Origin: Pseudomonas fluorescens HK44
GTDB taxonomy: Bacteria; Pseudomonadota; Gammaproteobacteria; Pseudomonadales; Pseudomonadaceae
Reading direction: 5' to 3'
Length of the DNA stretch: 64,000 bases
Assembly (NCBI RefSeq): GCF_000217955.3
Contig: NZ_AFOY02000008.1
Span: forward strand, 310,001 to 374,000
The notes beneath the pieces are model-generated. The model saw only the letters and a list, made by a program, of their open reading frames with translations. It searched no databases and had not been told where the DNA came from. The position numbers and the translations under genes were made by a program. Positions 17,422 through 26,482 of the stretch are shown piece after piece (within the stretch, counting starts at the first letter, position 1; each line of letters opens with the position of its first letter).

Positions 17422-17452
17422 GATCGTTCCCACGCAGTGAGTGGGAACGATC
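17422..17452. terminator. Hairpin between convergent genes
   Basis: GATCGTTCCCAC (17422-17433) pairs perfectly with GTGGGAACGATC (17441-17452) across a 7-base loop, between the convergent TetR and dehydrogenase genes. There is no T-run, so it is either a bidirectional weak terminator or one of the repeated GTTCCCAC elements of Pseudomonas. Confidence 0.6.
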
Positions 17453-17471
17453 ATCAAGAAGGCCGTGGTCG

Positions 17472-18326
17472 TCAGCCGTTCATGCTTTGAAAATGCTCCA
17501 GCATCCGCTGCGCATCCGGCGCCACGCCGCTGAACAACTCAAAGGCCTTTACCGCCTGAAACACGGCCATGTTGCCGCCATCCAGAGTCCGGCAACCCAA
17601 GGCACGGGCGTTGCGCAGCAGTTCGGTTTCCAGTGGAAAGTAAACAATCTCCGCGACCCACAATTCAGCCCGCAGCAGCTCCACCGGTACTGGCATGCCG
17701 GGCAGTTTGGCCATGCCCATCGGTGTGGTGTTCACCAGTCCATCGGCCTGCGCCAGTGCACTGGTCAGATCGCTGCCGGCACAGGCCCGGCCGCTGCCGA
17801 AATGCTGATTGAGGTTGTTCGCAAGGCTTTGCGCGCGACTGACGTCCACATCGAAAATACTCAATTGCTGCACACCCTCACTCAACAGCGCATGGGCTAC
17901 CGCAGCGCCGGCACCACCGGCACCCATTTGAACGACGTGCTCGCGGGCAGCATCCTTCAAGCCACGGCGAAAACCTTCGGCGAAACCCAGGCAGTCGGTG
18001 TTGTGCCCAATGCGTTTTCCATCCTTGAGCACCACGGTGTTGACTGCACCAATGCCTCGGGCTTCCGGCGAGAGTTCGTCAAGCAGAGGGATGATCGCCT
18101 GCTTGCACGGAAAGGTGATATTCAGGCCGGTGAAGTTCATCCGCTCGGCTGCCATCAGCAGGTCGGGGAGGGCACCGCTGTCGAGTTTCAGCTGATCGAG
18201 GTCGATCAGCCGATAGAGATAGCGCAGGCCTTGGGCATCGCCCTCGCGCTCATGCAGCGCCGGGGTTCGAGACGCCTGGATGCCGGCGCCGATGAGCCCG
18301 GCGAGTACCGTGTTGTTCTGCGACAT
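17472..18326 (-). CDS. Shikimate/quinate 5-dehydrogenase (QSDH-type AroE homologue)
   Basis: A 284-residue dehydrogenase. GLNITFPCKQ carries the catalytic lysine (family GxNVTxPxK), and GAVNTVV followed by GHNTDCLGF holds the substrate aspartate. The nucleotide site is QMGAGGAGAAVAHAL. The PCKQ form resembles the quinate/shikimate dehydrogenases of catabolic clusters more than biosynthetic AroE; this is an inference. It oxidises shikimate (or quinate) to the 3-dehydro compound that QuiC then uses. The ATG at 18326 has GGGGTGAG upstream and follows the aroQ stop by five bases, so the two form an operon. Confidence 0.88.
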   Translation of the reverse strand: MSQNNTVLAGLIGAGIQASRTPALHEREGDAQGLRYLYRLIDLDQLKLDSGALPDLLMAAERMNFTGLNITFPCKQAIIPLLDELSPEARGIGAVNTVVLKDGKRIGHNTDCLGFAEGFRRGLKDAAREHVVQMGAGGAGAAVAHALLSEGVQQLSIFDVDVSRAQSLANNLNQHFGSGRACAGSDLTSALAQADGLVNTTPMGMAKLPGMPVPVELLRAELWVAEIVYFPLETELLRNARALGCRTLDGGNMAVFQAVKAFELFSGVAPDAQRMLEHFQSMNG

Positions 18327-18331
18327 GTGGC

Positions 18332-18787
18332 TCACCCCTTCAAGCGATGGCTGAAATGCTCCAGCGCCAGGCGATAGCCATGGCTGCCGAACCCGCACAG
18401 GACGGCGGTGGCGATGGCCGACACGAACGAGTGATGACGGAATGGCTCGCGAGCATGCACGTTGGACAGGTGCACTTCGATCACCGGTAACTCGCTGGCG
18501 ATCAGCGCGTCACGGATCGCGACCGAGGTATGCGTCCAGGCCGCCGGGTTGATTACGATCCCGGCACAACGACCGCGTGCCGAGTGAATCCAATCGAGCA
18601 ATTCGCCCTCGTGGTTGGTCTGGCGAAACTCCACCGCCAGGCCGAACTCTTCGGCGGCGCGACCGCACAAGGCCGAAATGTCGGCCAGGGTTTCATGGCC
18701 ATACGTCGCTGGCTCACGGGTGCCAAGCAGGTTCAGGTTCGGGCCGTTGAGCACCAGAACGATAGGGGGCATCGGGGGCATCTCCAT
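18332..18787 (-). CDS. aroQ: Type II 3-dehydroquinate dehydratase (catabolic context)
   Basis: A 151-residue type II dehydroquinase. [21 protein letters not shown] holds the catalytic Arg and Tyr. [17 protein letters not shown] is the active-site Asn/Thr region, and [18 protein letters not shown] carries the catalytic His. It interconverts 3-dehydroquinate and 3-dehydroshikimate by anti-elimination, as a dodecamer in other species. It is first in an operon with the QSDH-type dehydrogenase. Placed with quiC and the transporter, this copy probably acts in degradation of quinate. The candidate operator lies 44 bases upstream. Confidence 0.94.
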   Translation of the reverse strand: MEMPPMPPIVLVLNGPNLNLLGTREPATYGHETLADISALCGRAAEEFGLAVEFRQTNHEGELLDWIHSARGRCAGIVINPAAWTHTSVAIRDALIASELPVIEVHLSNVHAREPFRHHSFVSAIATAVLCGFGSHGYRLALEHFSHRLKG

Positions 18788-18830
18788 TGTTATTGTGGGC
18801 GTGGGTCGAGGGGAACCCGCCTGTGGAGAT

Positions 18831-18853
18831 AAATTGTACTAGATGGTTAATTT
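18831..18853. promoter_or_regulatory. Candidate operator of the quinate/shikimate regulator, site 2
   Basis: On the minus strand AAATTAACCATCTAGTACAA plus TTT, matching 18 of 23 positions with the site at 14557-14579, including TAACCA, GTACA and both A/T flanks. It lies directly upstream of aroQ. Confidence 0.6.
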
Positions 18854-18940
18854 GGTCAATTGACGCTGAGCGCCAAGCCTCGCAATACGGCAATAAGTGT
18901 TCGATGATCGGACAGTCACGGGCGCCACCCACAAAAATCT

Positions 18941-18997
18941 ATGGTCACCCCCACACCCTGCGAGGGCTACGCTTTCGCAGGGTGTGGGGGTGACCAT
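18941..18997. repeat. Long perfect hairpin (23-bp arms, 11-base loop)
   Basis: The arm 18941-18963 (begins ATGGTCACCCCCACACC) is exactly complementary to 18975-18997. It is GC-rich, has no T-run, and its sequence differs from the REP elements elsewhere in the window. It lies between the aroQ promoter and the 3' end of trmA. Confidence 0.85.
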
Positions 18998-19004
18998 CTC
19001 ATTA

Positions 19005-19023
19005 AGCCGTCATCAAGACGGCT
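19005..19023. terminator. Hairpin after trmA, possible terminator
   Basis: AGCCGTC-ATCAA-GACGGCT. The T-rich side (TGTTTTG) follows on the plus strand, so it fits poorly as a terminator for minus-strand trmA on its own. Together with the long hairpin next to it, it may end the trmA transcript. Confidence 0.45.
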
Positions 19024-19045
19024 GTTTTGTCATGAGCGTGTGCAA

Positions 19046-20125
19046 TCAACGTCGGGTCAGCAAGACCCCGGATTCCATGTGGTGCGTCCACGGGAACTGA
19101 TCGAACATCGCGCAGCGGGTGATGCGGTGGGTATCGTGCAATTGGGCGATGTTGGCCGCCAGCGTTTGCGGGTTGCACGAAATGTACAGAATGTTCTCGA
19201 AGCGTCGGGTCAGCTCGCACGTGTCCGGGTCCATGCCGGCGCGCGGTGGGTCGACGAACACGCTACCGAACTCGTAGCTCTTCAGATCAATGCCGTGCAA
19301 ACGGCGGAACGGGCGAACTTCATTCAGCGCTTCGGTCAGTTCTTCGGCAGACAGACGTACCAGAGTGACGTTATCCACAGCGTTTTCACTGAGGTTGCTC
19401 AGCGCCGCATTCACCGAGGTCTTGCTGATTTCGGTGGCCAGCACTTTGCGCACGCGGGTCGCCAGCGGCAGGGTGAAGTTGCCGTTACCGCAATACAACT
19501 CCAGCAAATCGTCGGAACGATCACCCAGAGCGTCGTAAGCCCAGTTGAGCATCTTCTGGTTCACCGTGCCGTTCGGCTGGGTGAACGCGCCTTCCGGTTG
19601 GCGATAGCTGAAGGTGCGACCACCGACTTCAAGTTTCTCGACCACATAATCATGGCCGATCACTTCGCGTTTGCCCTTGGAGCGACCGATCACGCTCACG
19701 TTCAGGTCCGTGGCCAGTTTCGACGCGGCCGCGTGCCAGTGCTCGTCCAGCGGCCGGTGATAACACAAGGTAATCATCGCATCGCCGGCCAGGGTGGTCA
19801 GGAACTCCACCTGAAACAGCTTGTGGCTCAGGGCGGCGCTGGCTTGCCAGGCAGCCTTGAGTTGCGGCATCAACTGGTTGATGCGCCTGCTTGCGATCGG
19901 GAACTCTTCGATCAGGATCGGCGTGCGTTTGTCTTCCTGGGAGAACATCGCGTAGTGACGCTCGCCGGCTTCGCGCCACAGGCGGAATTCGGCGCGCAGG
20001 CGAAAGTTCGCAAGCGGCGAGTCGAACACCGCAGGTTCTGGTGCATCGAACGGCGCCAGCAGGTCACGCAAGCGCGTGGCCTTTTCTTCGAGCTGAGCCG
20101 TGTAAGCCTGGGAATCGAAAGTCAT
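19046..20125 (-). CDS. trmA: tRNA (uracil-54-C5)-methyltransferase
   Basis: A 359-residue SAM-dependent RNA methyltransferase that makes ribothymidine at position 54 of tRNAs. The SAM motif is [16 protein letters not shown], followed by [11 protein letters not shown]. The catalytic cysteine is in [11 protein letters not shown]. The length and the opening [15 protein letters not shown] fit TrmA rather than RlmC/RlmD, and no iron-sulfur cysteine cluster is present. Its ATG overlaps the stop of the upstream permease gene. Confidence 0.95.
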   Translation of the reverse strand: MTFDSQAYTAQLEEKATRLRDLLAPFDAPEPAVFDSPLANFRLRAEFRLWREAGERHYAMFSQEDKRTPILIEEFPIASRRINQLMPQLKAAWQASAALSHKLFQVEFLTTLAGDAMITLCYHRPLDEHWHAAASKLATDLNVSVIGRSKGKREVIGHDYVVEKLEVGGRTFSYRQPEGAFTQPNGTVNQKMLNWAYDALGDRSDDLLELYCGNGNFTLPLATRVRKVLATEISKTSVNAALSNLSENAVDNVTLVRLSAEELTEALNEVRPFRRLHGIDLKSYEFGSVFVDPPRAGMDPDTCELTRRFENILYISCNPQTLAANIAQLHDTHRITRCAMFDQFPWTHHMESGVLLTRR

Positions 20126-21417
20126 GCGTTGAACCAACCCAACTTGATCACGAACAGAATCGACAGAACTACCAACGCCGAGTTCAGTTCACGGCCGCGA
20201 CCGGACAGCAACTTGATGGCGGTCCAGGAAATGAACCCGAACGCGATACCGTTGGCGATGGAATAAGTGAATGGCATGGCCAGCGCGGTAACCACCACTG
20301 GCGCGGCGACAGTGATGTCGTCCCAGTCTATTTCCGCCAGGCCCGAGGTCATCAGTACGGCGACGAACAGCAGGGCGGGCGCGGTGGCGAAGGCCGGCAC
20401 GCTGGCGGCCAATGGTGCGAAGAACAACGCCAGCAGGAATAGGATCGCCACCACGACAGCTGTCAGACCGGTACGGCCACCGGCACTGACGCCCGCTGCC
20501 GACTCGATGTAACTGGTGGTAGTCGAGGTGCCCAGCAGGGAACCGGCCATGGCTGCGGTGCTGTCGGCGATCAGCGCACGGCCCATTTTCGGCATGTGGC
20601 CGTCCTTGCCCATCAGGCCGGCGCGCTTGGCGACGCCGATCAGGGTGCCGGAGTTATCGAACAGGTCGACGAACAGGAAAGCGAAAATCACGCTGACCAG
20701 GCCGATGTCCAGCGCGCCCTTGATGTCCAGTTGCAGGAAGGTCGGCGCCAGCGAAGGTGGCATCGCCATCACGCCGCCGAACGGCGTGAAGCCCAGGGCG
20801 ATGGAAACGATGGTCACGGCCAGGATGCCGATCAGCACTGCACCACGCACTTTCAAGGCTTCGAGGGCGACGATCAGCGCAAAACCCAGGGTCGCGAGGA
20901 TCGGTGCCGGTTGTTTCAGGTCGCCGAGGCCAACCATGGTCGCCGGGTTGCTGACCACGATGCCGGCGTTGTGCAAGGCGATCAGCGCCAGGAACAGACC
21001 GATACCGGCGGCAATCGCCGAGCGCAACGCCAGCGGGATACTGTTGATGATCCATTCGCGGATGCGAAAGATCGACAACAGAAAAAACATGACCGCCGAG
21101 ATGAACACCGCCCCCAGCGCCACTTGCCAGGTGTGACCCATGTGCAGGACAACGGTGTAGGTGAAGAAGGCGTTCAGGCCCATGCCCGGCGCCAGCGCGA
21201 TCGGGTAGTTGGCGATCAGGCCCATCACTGTCGAGCCAATGGCCGCTGCCAGACACGTTGCGACAAACACCGCGCCCTTGTCCATGCCGGTTTCGCCGAG
21301 GATGCTCGGGTTGACGAACAGAATGTAGGCCATGGCCAAAAAGGTCGTGATACCGGCAAGAATCTCGGTACGCACGTTGGTGTTGTGTGCCTTGAGTTGA
21401 AACAGCCTTTCCAGCAT
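20122..21417 (-). CDS. NCS2 family purine (adenine/guanine/hypoxanthine) permease
   Basis: A 431-residue multi-helix permease of the AzgA-like NCS2 branch (COG2252). It opens [20 protein letters not shown], then [20 protein letters not shown], the standard beginning of this group. [18 protein letters not shown] and the Asn/Thr-rich segment [20 protein letters not shown] near residues 290-310 are characteristic. It imports purine bases with protons. It overlaps trmA by four bases; the coupling looks like gene packing rather than shared function. Confidence 0.93.
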   Translation of the reverse strand: MLERLFQLKAHNTNVRTEILAGITTFLAMAYILFVNPSILGETGMDKGAVFVATCLAAAIGSTVMGLIANYPIALAPGMGLNAFFTYTVVLHMGHTWQVALGAVFISAVMFFLLSIFRIREWIINSIPLALRSAIAAGIGLFLALIALHNAGIVVSNPATMVGLGDLKQPAPILATLGFALIVALEALKVRGAVLIGILAVTIVSIALGFTPFGGVMAMPPSLAPTFLQLDIKGALDIGLVSVIFAFLFVDLFDNSGTLIGVAKRAGLMGKDGHMPKMGRALIADSTAAMAGSLLGTSTTTSYIESAAGVSAGGRTGLTAVVVAILFLLALFFAPLAASVPAFATAPALLFVAVLMTSGLAEIDWDDITVAAPVVVTALAMPFTYSIANGIAFGFISWTAIKLLSGRGRELNSALVVLSILFVIKLGWFNA

Positions 21418-21632
21418 GTCTGCTCCCCGTGGCGCGCCCGGCGCCGTGAATGTATCGACTTCAACAGCAAAGCACAGGCCGTGCCAGGCGCCTGAGTATT
21501 TTCTGTCGGTCGGAAAAAGCCGCGCATCATACCAGCAGCGTGCGGCTATGGCTGCCTAATGGCGTTGATCGTCGGCGATGTTTTGCAGTTTGAGGGAGTG
21601 CGGCATACTGCGCGCTGGTTTTGGGAGTGGCT

Positions 21633-22091
21633 ATGTCTTCTATAAAGAGCAGGATGATTCTGGCTTTTGGCCTGTCTGGCGCCGTGTTGCTCGGTGCGCA
21701 CACCGCACTGGCCGCGTCCGCACCGCCGCTGAGCGAAGTCAAGGTCCTCAAGGTCCAGTCGACCTCCTGCGGCATTGAAAATATTGCACCAGGGCAGGAG
21801 AAGACGCAGTGCGATCACGCAGGCCCCAACATCAAGATCTATGTGCTGGAGATCGGCTACGGCCGCCTGCCGAGTGCAACGCTGGACGGCTTTGAAGTCA
21901 ATGGCATGCGGGCTCCTGTCTGCGTCTATGGCAACGGCAATCTGACGGAATGCTCCGGCGTGGCCAGTAAAATCGTCGGCAACCTCTACACCTTTGATCT
22001 GGCGGGTAAGCAGGAAGGCACTTTCACCTTCAGCAATACCTCGATCAATGCCCCGGGCAACAGGCTGTCGACGCAGCTGTATATCAAGTAA
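21633..22091 (+). CDS. Secreted hypothetical protein
   Basis: A 152-residue protein from the ATG at 21633 (GGGAGTGG upstream). A signal peptide covers about the first 27 residues, to AHTALAASA. The mature part has four cysteines (STSCGIENI, TQCDHAG, PVCVYGNG, TECSGVA), which could form two disulfides in the periplasm. The remainder looks beta-rich (IKIYVLEIGYG, LYTFDLAGKQEGTFTFSNTS). It resembles small periplasmic DUF4354-type proteins, but I am not certain of the family. It is a single-gene unit. Confidence 0.7.
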   Translation: MSSIKSRMILAFGLSGAVLLGAHTALAASAPPLSEVKVLKVQSTSCGIENIAPGQEKTQCDHAGPNIKIYVLEIGYGRLPSATLDGFEVNGMRAPVCVYGNGNLTECSGVASKIVGNLYTFDLAGKQEGTFTFSNTSINAPGNRLSTQLYIK

Positions 22092-22171
22092 CTTTCATTG
22101 GGTAACAGCACGCTCGAACATCTGTCGGCAAAGCTGACTACGCTTTAAGGATCACCCTGTGGACGCAGACC

Positions 22172-22723
22172 ATGACCTTTAGAGCCCTGATTACCCTTGC
22201 CGAAGGTATCGACGACCTGCAAGCCGTGACACTGATCGACGTGTTGCGCCGTGCGAAAGTCGAAGTGGTGGTGGCGAGCATCGAATCACGGCGCATGCTC
22301 ACCTGCGCCCGTGGCACCCGATTGACCGCCGACGCGATGCTGGTCGATGTGTTGGCGCAACCGTTCGATCTGGTCGTTTTGCCGGGTGGCGCCGTCGGCG
22401 CTCAGCGCCTGGCAGCTCATCAACCCTTGTTGCAGCTGGTCCAGGATCAATCCGCCGCCGGACGCCTGTTTTCCGGTATTGCCGAGTCGCCGGCGCTGGC
22501 GCTGCAAGCCTTTGGCGTGTTGCGTCAGCGGCGCATGACCTGCCTGCCTGCGGCCAGTCATCAACTGCTCGGCTGCACGTTCGTCGATCAACCGGTGGTC
22601 ATCGACGGCAACTGCATCACCGCTCAAGGTTCGAGCGCTGCCCTGGCGTTTGCGTTGGTGCTGGTTGAACGGCTGTGTGGCAAGGCCGTCAGGGCTGCGG
22701 TGGCGGGGGAGTTGCTTGTTTAG
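22172..22723 (+). CDS. DJ-1/PfpI family protein lacking the catalytic cysteine
   Basis: A 183-residue DJ-1/YajL-like flavodoxin-fold protein. It opens ALITLAEGIDDLQAVTLIDVL and contains LVVLPGGAVGAQRLA and a C-terminal NCITAQGSSAALAFALVLVE. Where YajL has ICAAPA, this protein reads IAESPALAL, so the redox/glyoxalase cysteine is replaced by Ala. The glutamate that activates it (E18 in human DJ-1) aligns with Gln in IDDLQAVT. Neither glyoxalase nor cysteine-based deglycase chemistry is expected. It may be a sensor or binding protein. Confidence 0.85.
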   Translation: MTFRALITLAEGIDDLQAVTLIDVLRRAKVEVVVASIESRRMLTCARGTRLTADAMLVDVLAQPFDLVVLPGGAVGAQRLAAHQPLLQLVQDQSAAGRLFSGIAESPALALQAFGVLRQRRMTCLPAASHQLLGCTFVDQPVVIDGNCITAQGSSAALAFALVLVERLCGKAVRAAVAGELLV

Positions 22724-22729
22724 CGGCTT

Positions 22730-23017
22730 TCACGCCTGGGCGGCGAAACGCTCGATGGGGGGGTGTTCGCGGTGCTCGGCTTGCCAGAGATCGTAGTCAG
22801 TCTGAACGCCTAGCCACGTTCTCGCCTTGCCGATACCGGCGCGCTCCAGCCGTACCGCCAGGTCCGGGCTGATAGGAGCATGACCATGAAGCACCCGCGA
22901 GAAATGCGGGCGGGCGTAGCCAAGCCGCTTGGCCAGTTCGGTGATACTGATGCCGAGTTCCGGCAACACATCCAGCAGAAGTGTTTCGCCAGGGTGTGGC
23001 GGGTTGTGCATAGGCAT
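22730..23017 (-). CDS. higA: HigA family antitoxin
   Basis: A 95-residue XRE-type addiction-module antidote. From the ATG at 23017 it reads MPMHNPPHPGETLLLDVLPE, the usual HigA opening, with HTH ELGISITELAKRLGYARPHF then SRVLHGHAPISPDLAVRLE. It binds and neutralises HigB and represses the operon. It lies 14 bases after higB, in the toxin-first order typical of higBA. Confidence 0.92.
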   Translation of the reverse strand: MPMHNPPHPGETLLLDVLPELGISITELAKRLGYARPHFSRVLHGHAPISPDLAVRLERAGIGKARTWLGVQTDYDLWQAEHREHPPIERFAAQA

Positions 23018-23031
23018 GTCCTGCCTCCTGT

Positions 23032-23310
23032 TCAGTGATAGTCCAGATAATCGACCAGTTCGATGTCTGAACCGATAAAGCGAAAAATCAGCCGCCAGTT
23101 CCCGGAAACGTTCAGTGACCAATAGGTCTGAAGATCGCCCTTGAGCGGATGCAGTCGCCAACCGGGAAGGTCCAGGTCGCCCGGGCTCAGTGCACGATCC
23201 ATGAACGGCAACATGCGGGCCAGGCGTTTCGCATGATCGGCGCGGATCCCGCGAGTCGAACCGGTTTCATAGAAGCCACGAAGGCCTTTGTGCTGAAAGG
23301 ATTTGATCAT
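23032..23310 (-). CDS. higB: HigB family toxin (RelE-like mRNA interferase)
   Basis: A 92-residue RelE/ParE-superfamily toxin. It opens MIKSFQHKGLRGFYETGSTR and ends GNWRLIFRFIGSDIELVDYLDYH, the HigB C-terminal signature. Members cleave ribosome-bound mRNA. It is first gene of the pair with higA. Confidence 0.92.
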   Translation of the reverse strand: MIKSFQHKGLRGFYETGSTRGIRADHAKRLARMLPFMDRALSPGDLDLPGWRLHPLKGDLQTYWSLNVSGNWRLIFRFIGSDIELVDYLDYH

Positions 23311-23317
23311 GGCGTCA

Positions 23318-23338
23318 GTGTAAGGCGATACATTACAC
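23318..23338. promoter_or_regulatory. Candidate HigA operator
   Basis: GTGTAA-N9-TTACAC, a perfect 6-base inverted repeat located 8 bases upstream of the higB start. This is the expected place for HigA autoregulation. Confidence 0.55.
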
Positions 23339-23371
23339 CTTATGCACTAACTATGTACCGCCCTGCGTCGC

Positions 23372-24646
23372 CTAAATGCTGCTTTGTTCACCTGGCAAGC
23401 TTTCGGTATTGGCCTTCGCCTCATCCACCGGCACATGCATGCGGTCGCGTTGGGCCAGGGTCGGGAACAGTTTGATCCACGTCCCGGTGACCAGCAGCGT
23501 GCCGATTCCGCCCATGACCACCGCCGGTACAGTGCCGAACCAGTGGGCGGTGAGTCCGGATTCGAATTCGCCCAACTGGTTCGAGGCACCGATGAACAAG
23601 CCGTTCACGGCGCTGACCCGGCCGCGCATTTCGTCCGGGGTTTCCAGTTGCACGAAGGACGCGCGGATCACCATGCTGATCATGTCGGCGGCGCCTAGCA
23701 CCACCAGCACCGCCAGCGAGAACCAGAACGAGGTCGACAGGCCGAAGGCGATAGTCGCGACGCCGAACACCCCGACGGCCGTGAACATGACCCGTCCGAC
23801 GCTGCGTTCCACGGCAAACCGCGCCAGCCATAACGACATCAACAAGGCCCCGACTGCTGGCGCCGAACGCAGCAGCCCCAGCCCCCAGGGGCCGGTCAGC
23901 AGAATGTCCTTGGCAAATACCGGCAGCAGCGCCGTGGCGCCCCCGAGCAATACCGCGAACAAATCCAGTGAGATCGCGCCAAGAATGTCCGGGCGGCTAC
24001 GAATGAAGCGAATCCCGGCAAGCAACGAATCCAGCGTCGCCTTGCCCTTGTTCAGCGGGGTTTGCCGTGCGGGCAGGTTGAGCATCAGGCTGCAGGCAAT
24101 GAGGTACAGAATCACTGTCGGGCCATACACCCAGACGCTGCCGAAGGCATACAGCAAACCACCCAGCGCTGGCGCAACGATGGTCGCTGACTGCTGAGCC
24201 GACTGGGACGCCGCCACCGCGCGCGGAAACAGTGCACCGGGGACAATTGTCGGCAATAACGCCTGGGTGGTCGGCATTTCGAATGAACGGGCGGCGCCGA
24301 GCAGGAAGGCCAGGATGAAGATCATCTCGCGGGTGACGTGGTCAGTGGCGCTGCCAATGGCCAGGGCGAGGGCGATCATCGCCTGCAAGGACTGGCAGAT
24401 GGCCGCGACCTTGCGCCGGTCATAACGGTCTGCCACATGCCCGGTGTGGAGCATGAACAACACCCGTGGCGCGAACTCCACGAGCCCGACCAGACCCAGG
24501 TCCAGCACGTTGCCGGTGAGTTGGTAGAGATTCCAGCCGATGGCCACAGTCAGCATCTGGAAACCACTGGCGGTGAACACCCGCGCCAGCCAGAACGCAA
24601 TGAACGGGCGGTGATGGCGCAACAACAGCGGGGCTTGGGTCGGCAT
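23372..24646 (-). CDS. MFS transporter (EntS-like, DHA3-type)
   Basis: A 424-residue twelve-helix exporter. The N-terminus HHRPFIAFWLARVFTASGFQ, the loop HTGHVADRYDRRKVAAICQS (DRxDRRK motif between helices 2 and 3) and RSFEMPTTQALLPTIVPG are typical of EntS/macrolide-efflux type MFS proteins. It is a single-gene unit next to higBA, and nothing nearby tells the substrate. Confidence 0.88.
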   Translation of the reverse strand: MPTQAPLLLRHHRPFIAFWLARVFTASGFQMLTVAIGWNLYQLTGNVLDLGLVGLVEFAPRVLFMLHTGHVADRYDRRKVAAICQSLQAMIALALAIGSATDHVTREMIFILAFLLGAARSFEMPTTQALLPTIVPGALFPRAVAASQSAQQSATIVAPALGGLLYAFGSVWVYGPTVILYLIACSLMLNLPARQTPLNKGKATLDSLLAGIRFIRSRPDILGAISLDLFAVLLGGATALLPVFAKDILLTGPWGLGLLRSAPAVGALLMSLWLARFAVERSVGRVMFTAVGVFGVATIAFGLSTSFWFSLAVLVVLGAADMISMVIRASFVQLETPDEMRGRVSAVNGLFIGASNQLGEFESGLTAHWFGTVPAVVMGGIGTLLVTGTWIKLFPTLAQRDRMHVPVDEAKANTESLPGEQSSI

Positions 24647-25042
24647 CGGCGGGTAGTTCTGAACGGGGAAAAATCGAGATTATCACCAACTTGTAACCTG
24701 AAGTTGCGTGTGCGGGGAATTTACTTAGCTAGACACCTATCCTGAAGCCCGCGCCCTTCCTTCGCCACAGCGAATACCACAGCCCTGAACAGAACGGTGA
24801 GGCAACCTGTCACGCGGCAAAAGACCACACAGTCGGGCGCTGAAAATGGGACTACTCTTTCATCGTTACTTGATCCAGATCAAAACCCTTGGTGGGTTTG
24901 CTCTGGCGGCCAGATGGCCAGACTCCCTGCGTTGCGATGGTTGTAAAAAACAACGAATTTGAATTCGCCACACTCCATGACCGTGGGGGCGGTGGGTGCA
25001 GGCTCCCAGCCAGCAGCCGTATTACCAGACAGAGGAAGACTT
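24647..25042. other. cioA upstream control region
   Basis: 396 bases without a supported gene between the divergent MFS and cioA genes. The perfect ANR/FNR box at 24870-24883 is the clearest signal. The plus-strand frame from 24959 into cioA is ignored, because the cioA ribosome site (AGAGGAAGAC) is just before 25043. Confidence 0.6.
24870..24883. promoter_or_regulatory. ANR/FNR box
   Basis: TTGATCCAGATCAA is a perfect match to TTGAT-N4-ATCAA. It lies 160 bases upstream of the cioA start. ANR is the oxygen-sensing iron-sulfur regulator known to control cio in P. aeruginosa. Confidence 0.8.
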
Positions 25043-26479
25043 ATGTTCGGTTTGGAGGCACTTGATCTCGCCCGAATTCAATTCGCGTTTACCATCTCGT
25101 TCCACATCCTGTTCCCGGCGATCACCATCGGCCTGGCGAGTTACCTGGCGGTGCTCGAAGGCTTGTGGCTGAAGACCCACAACGATACCTACCGTGATCT
25201 TTACCACTTCTGGTCGAAGATCTTTGCCGTCAACTTCGGTATGGGGGTGGTCTCCGGATTGGTCATGGCTTATCAGTTCGGCACCAACTGGAGCCGCTTC
25301 TCGGACTTTGCCGGTTCCGTCACCGGGCCGCTGCTGACCTATGAAGTGCTCACGGCGTTCTTCCTCGAAGCCGGTTTCCTCGGTGTCATGCTGTTTGGCT
25401 GGAACAGGGTCGGGCGCAAACTGCACTTCTTCGCCACCGTCATGGTGGCCATCGGCACGCTGATCTCGACGTTCTGGATTCTCGCCTCCAACAGCTGGAT
25501 GCAAACCCCGCAGGGCTACGAAATCGTTAACGGCCAGGTGATCCCGGTGGACTGGCTGGCGGTGATTTTCAACCCGTCGTTCCCGTACCGCTTGATGCAC
25601 ATGGCCACCGCAGCCTTTGTAGCCACCGCATTCTTTGTCGGCTCGTCGGCTGCCTGGCACCTGTTGCGCGGCCGTGATAACCCGGCGATCCGCACCATGC
25701 TGTCGATGGCCATGTGGATGGCCTTGATCGTCGCGCCGATTCAGGCGGTGATCGGTGACTTCCATGGGCTCAACACGCTCGAGCATCAGCCGGCAAAAAT
25801 CGCCGCGATTGAAGGTCACTGGGAAAACGTCGGCAATGAGCCGACCCCGCTGATCCTGTTTGGCTGGCCGGACATGAAAGCCGAGAAGACCAGATTCGCG
25901 GTAGAGATTCCGTATCTGGGCAGCCTGATCCTGACTCACTCGCTGGACAAACAGGTCCCGGCACTCAAGGAGTTCGCGCCCGAAGACCGGCCGAATTCGA
26001 CCATCGTGTTCTGGTCGTTCCGGATCATGGTCGGGCTCGGCTTCCTGATGATCTTCACCGGTCTGTGGAGCCTGTGGCTGCGCAAGCGCGACGCGCTGTA
26101 TTCGAACCGTGCGTTCCTTTACCTGGCGCTGTGGATGGGGCCATCGGGCCTGATCGCGTTACTCGCCGGTTGGTTCACCACTGAAATCGGTCGTCAGCCG
26201 TGGGTGGTGTACGGGTTGATGCGTACCGCCGACGCCTCATCCATGCACAGTTTCCTGCAGATGAGCATTACCCTGGCGCTGTTCGTCGTGGTGTATTTCT
26301 CGCTGTTTGGTGTCGGTCTGGGCTACATGATGCGCCTGGTGCGCAAAGGGCCGAAGATCAACGAAGGGGCCGAACCGAGCCACGGTGGTCCCGGGCAGCA
26401 ACGTACGCCGGCCCGTCCGCTTTCCGCTGCCGATGAAAGCGACGAAAACGGCGAAGCCAGCCTGAACAAGAGGAATTGA
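25043..26479 (+). CDS. cioA: Cyanide-insensitive quinol oxidase (bd-type) subunit I
   Basis: A 478-residue cytochrome bd-family subunit. It opens MFGLEALDLARIQFAFTISF with heme-ligand H21 (E. coli H19). The b558 ligands are in RLMHMATAAFVATAFFVG (His) and the region around GRQPWVVYGLMRT. The Q-loop is short, as in CIO-type enzymes. The complex reduces O2 to water with ubiquinol in the inner membrane, resists cyanide and does not pump protons. An AGAGGAAGAC ribosome site fixes the start. cioB follows after three bases. Confidence 0.95.
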   Translation: MFGLEALDLARIQFAFTISFHILFPAITIGLASYLAVLEGLWLKTHNDTYRDLYHFWSKIFAVNFGMGVVSGLVMAYQFGTNWSRFSDFAGSVTGPLLTYEVLTAFFLEAGFLGVMLFGWNRVGRKLHFFATVMVAIGTLISTFWILASNSWMQTPQGYEIVNGQVIPVDWLAVIFNPSFPYRLMHMATAAFVATAFFVGSSAAWHLLRGRDNPAIRTMLSMAMWMALIVAPIQAVIGDFHGLNTLEHQPAKIAAIEGHWENVGNEPTPLILFGWPDMKAEKTRFAVEIPYLGSLILTHSLDKQVPALKEFAPEDRPNSTIVFWSFRIMVGLGFLMIFTGLWSLWLRKRDALYSNRAFLYLALWMGPSGLIALLAGWFTTEIGRQPWVVYGLMRTADASSMHSFLQMSITLALFVVVYFSLFGVGLGYMMRLVRKGPKINEGAEPSHGGPGQQRTPARPLSAADESDENGEASLNKRN

Positions 26480-26482
26480 GTC

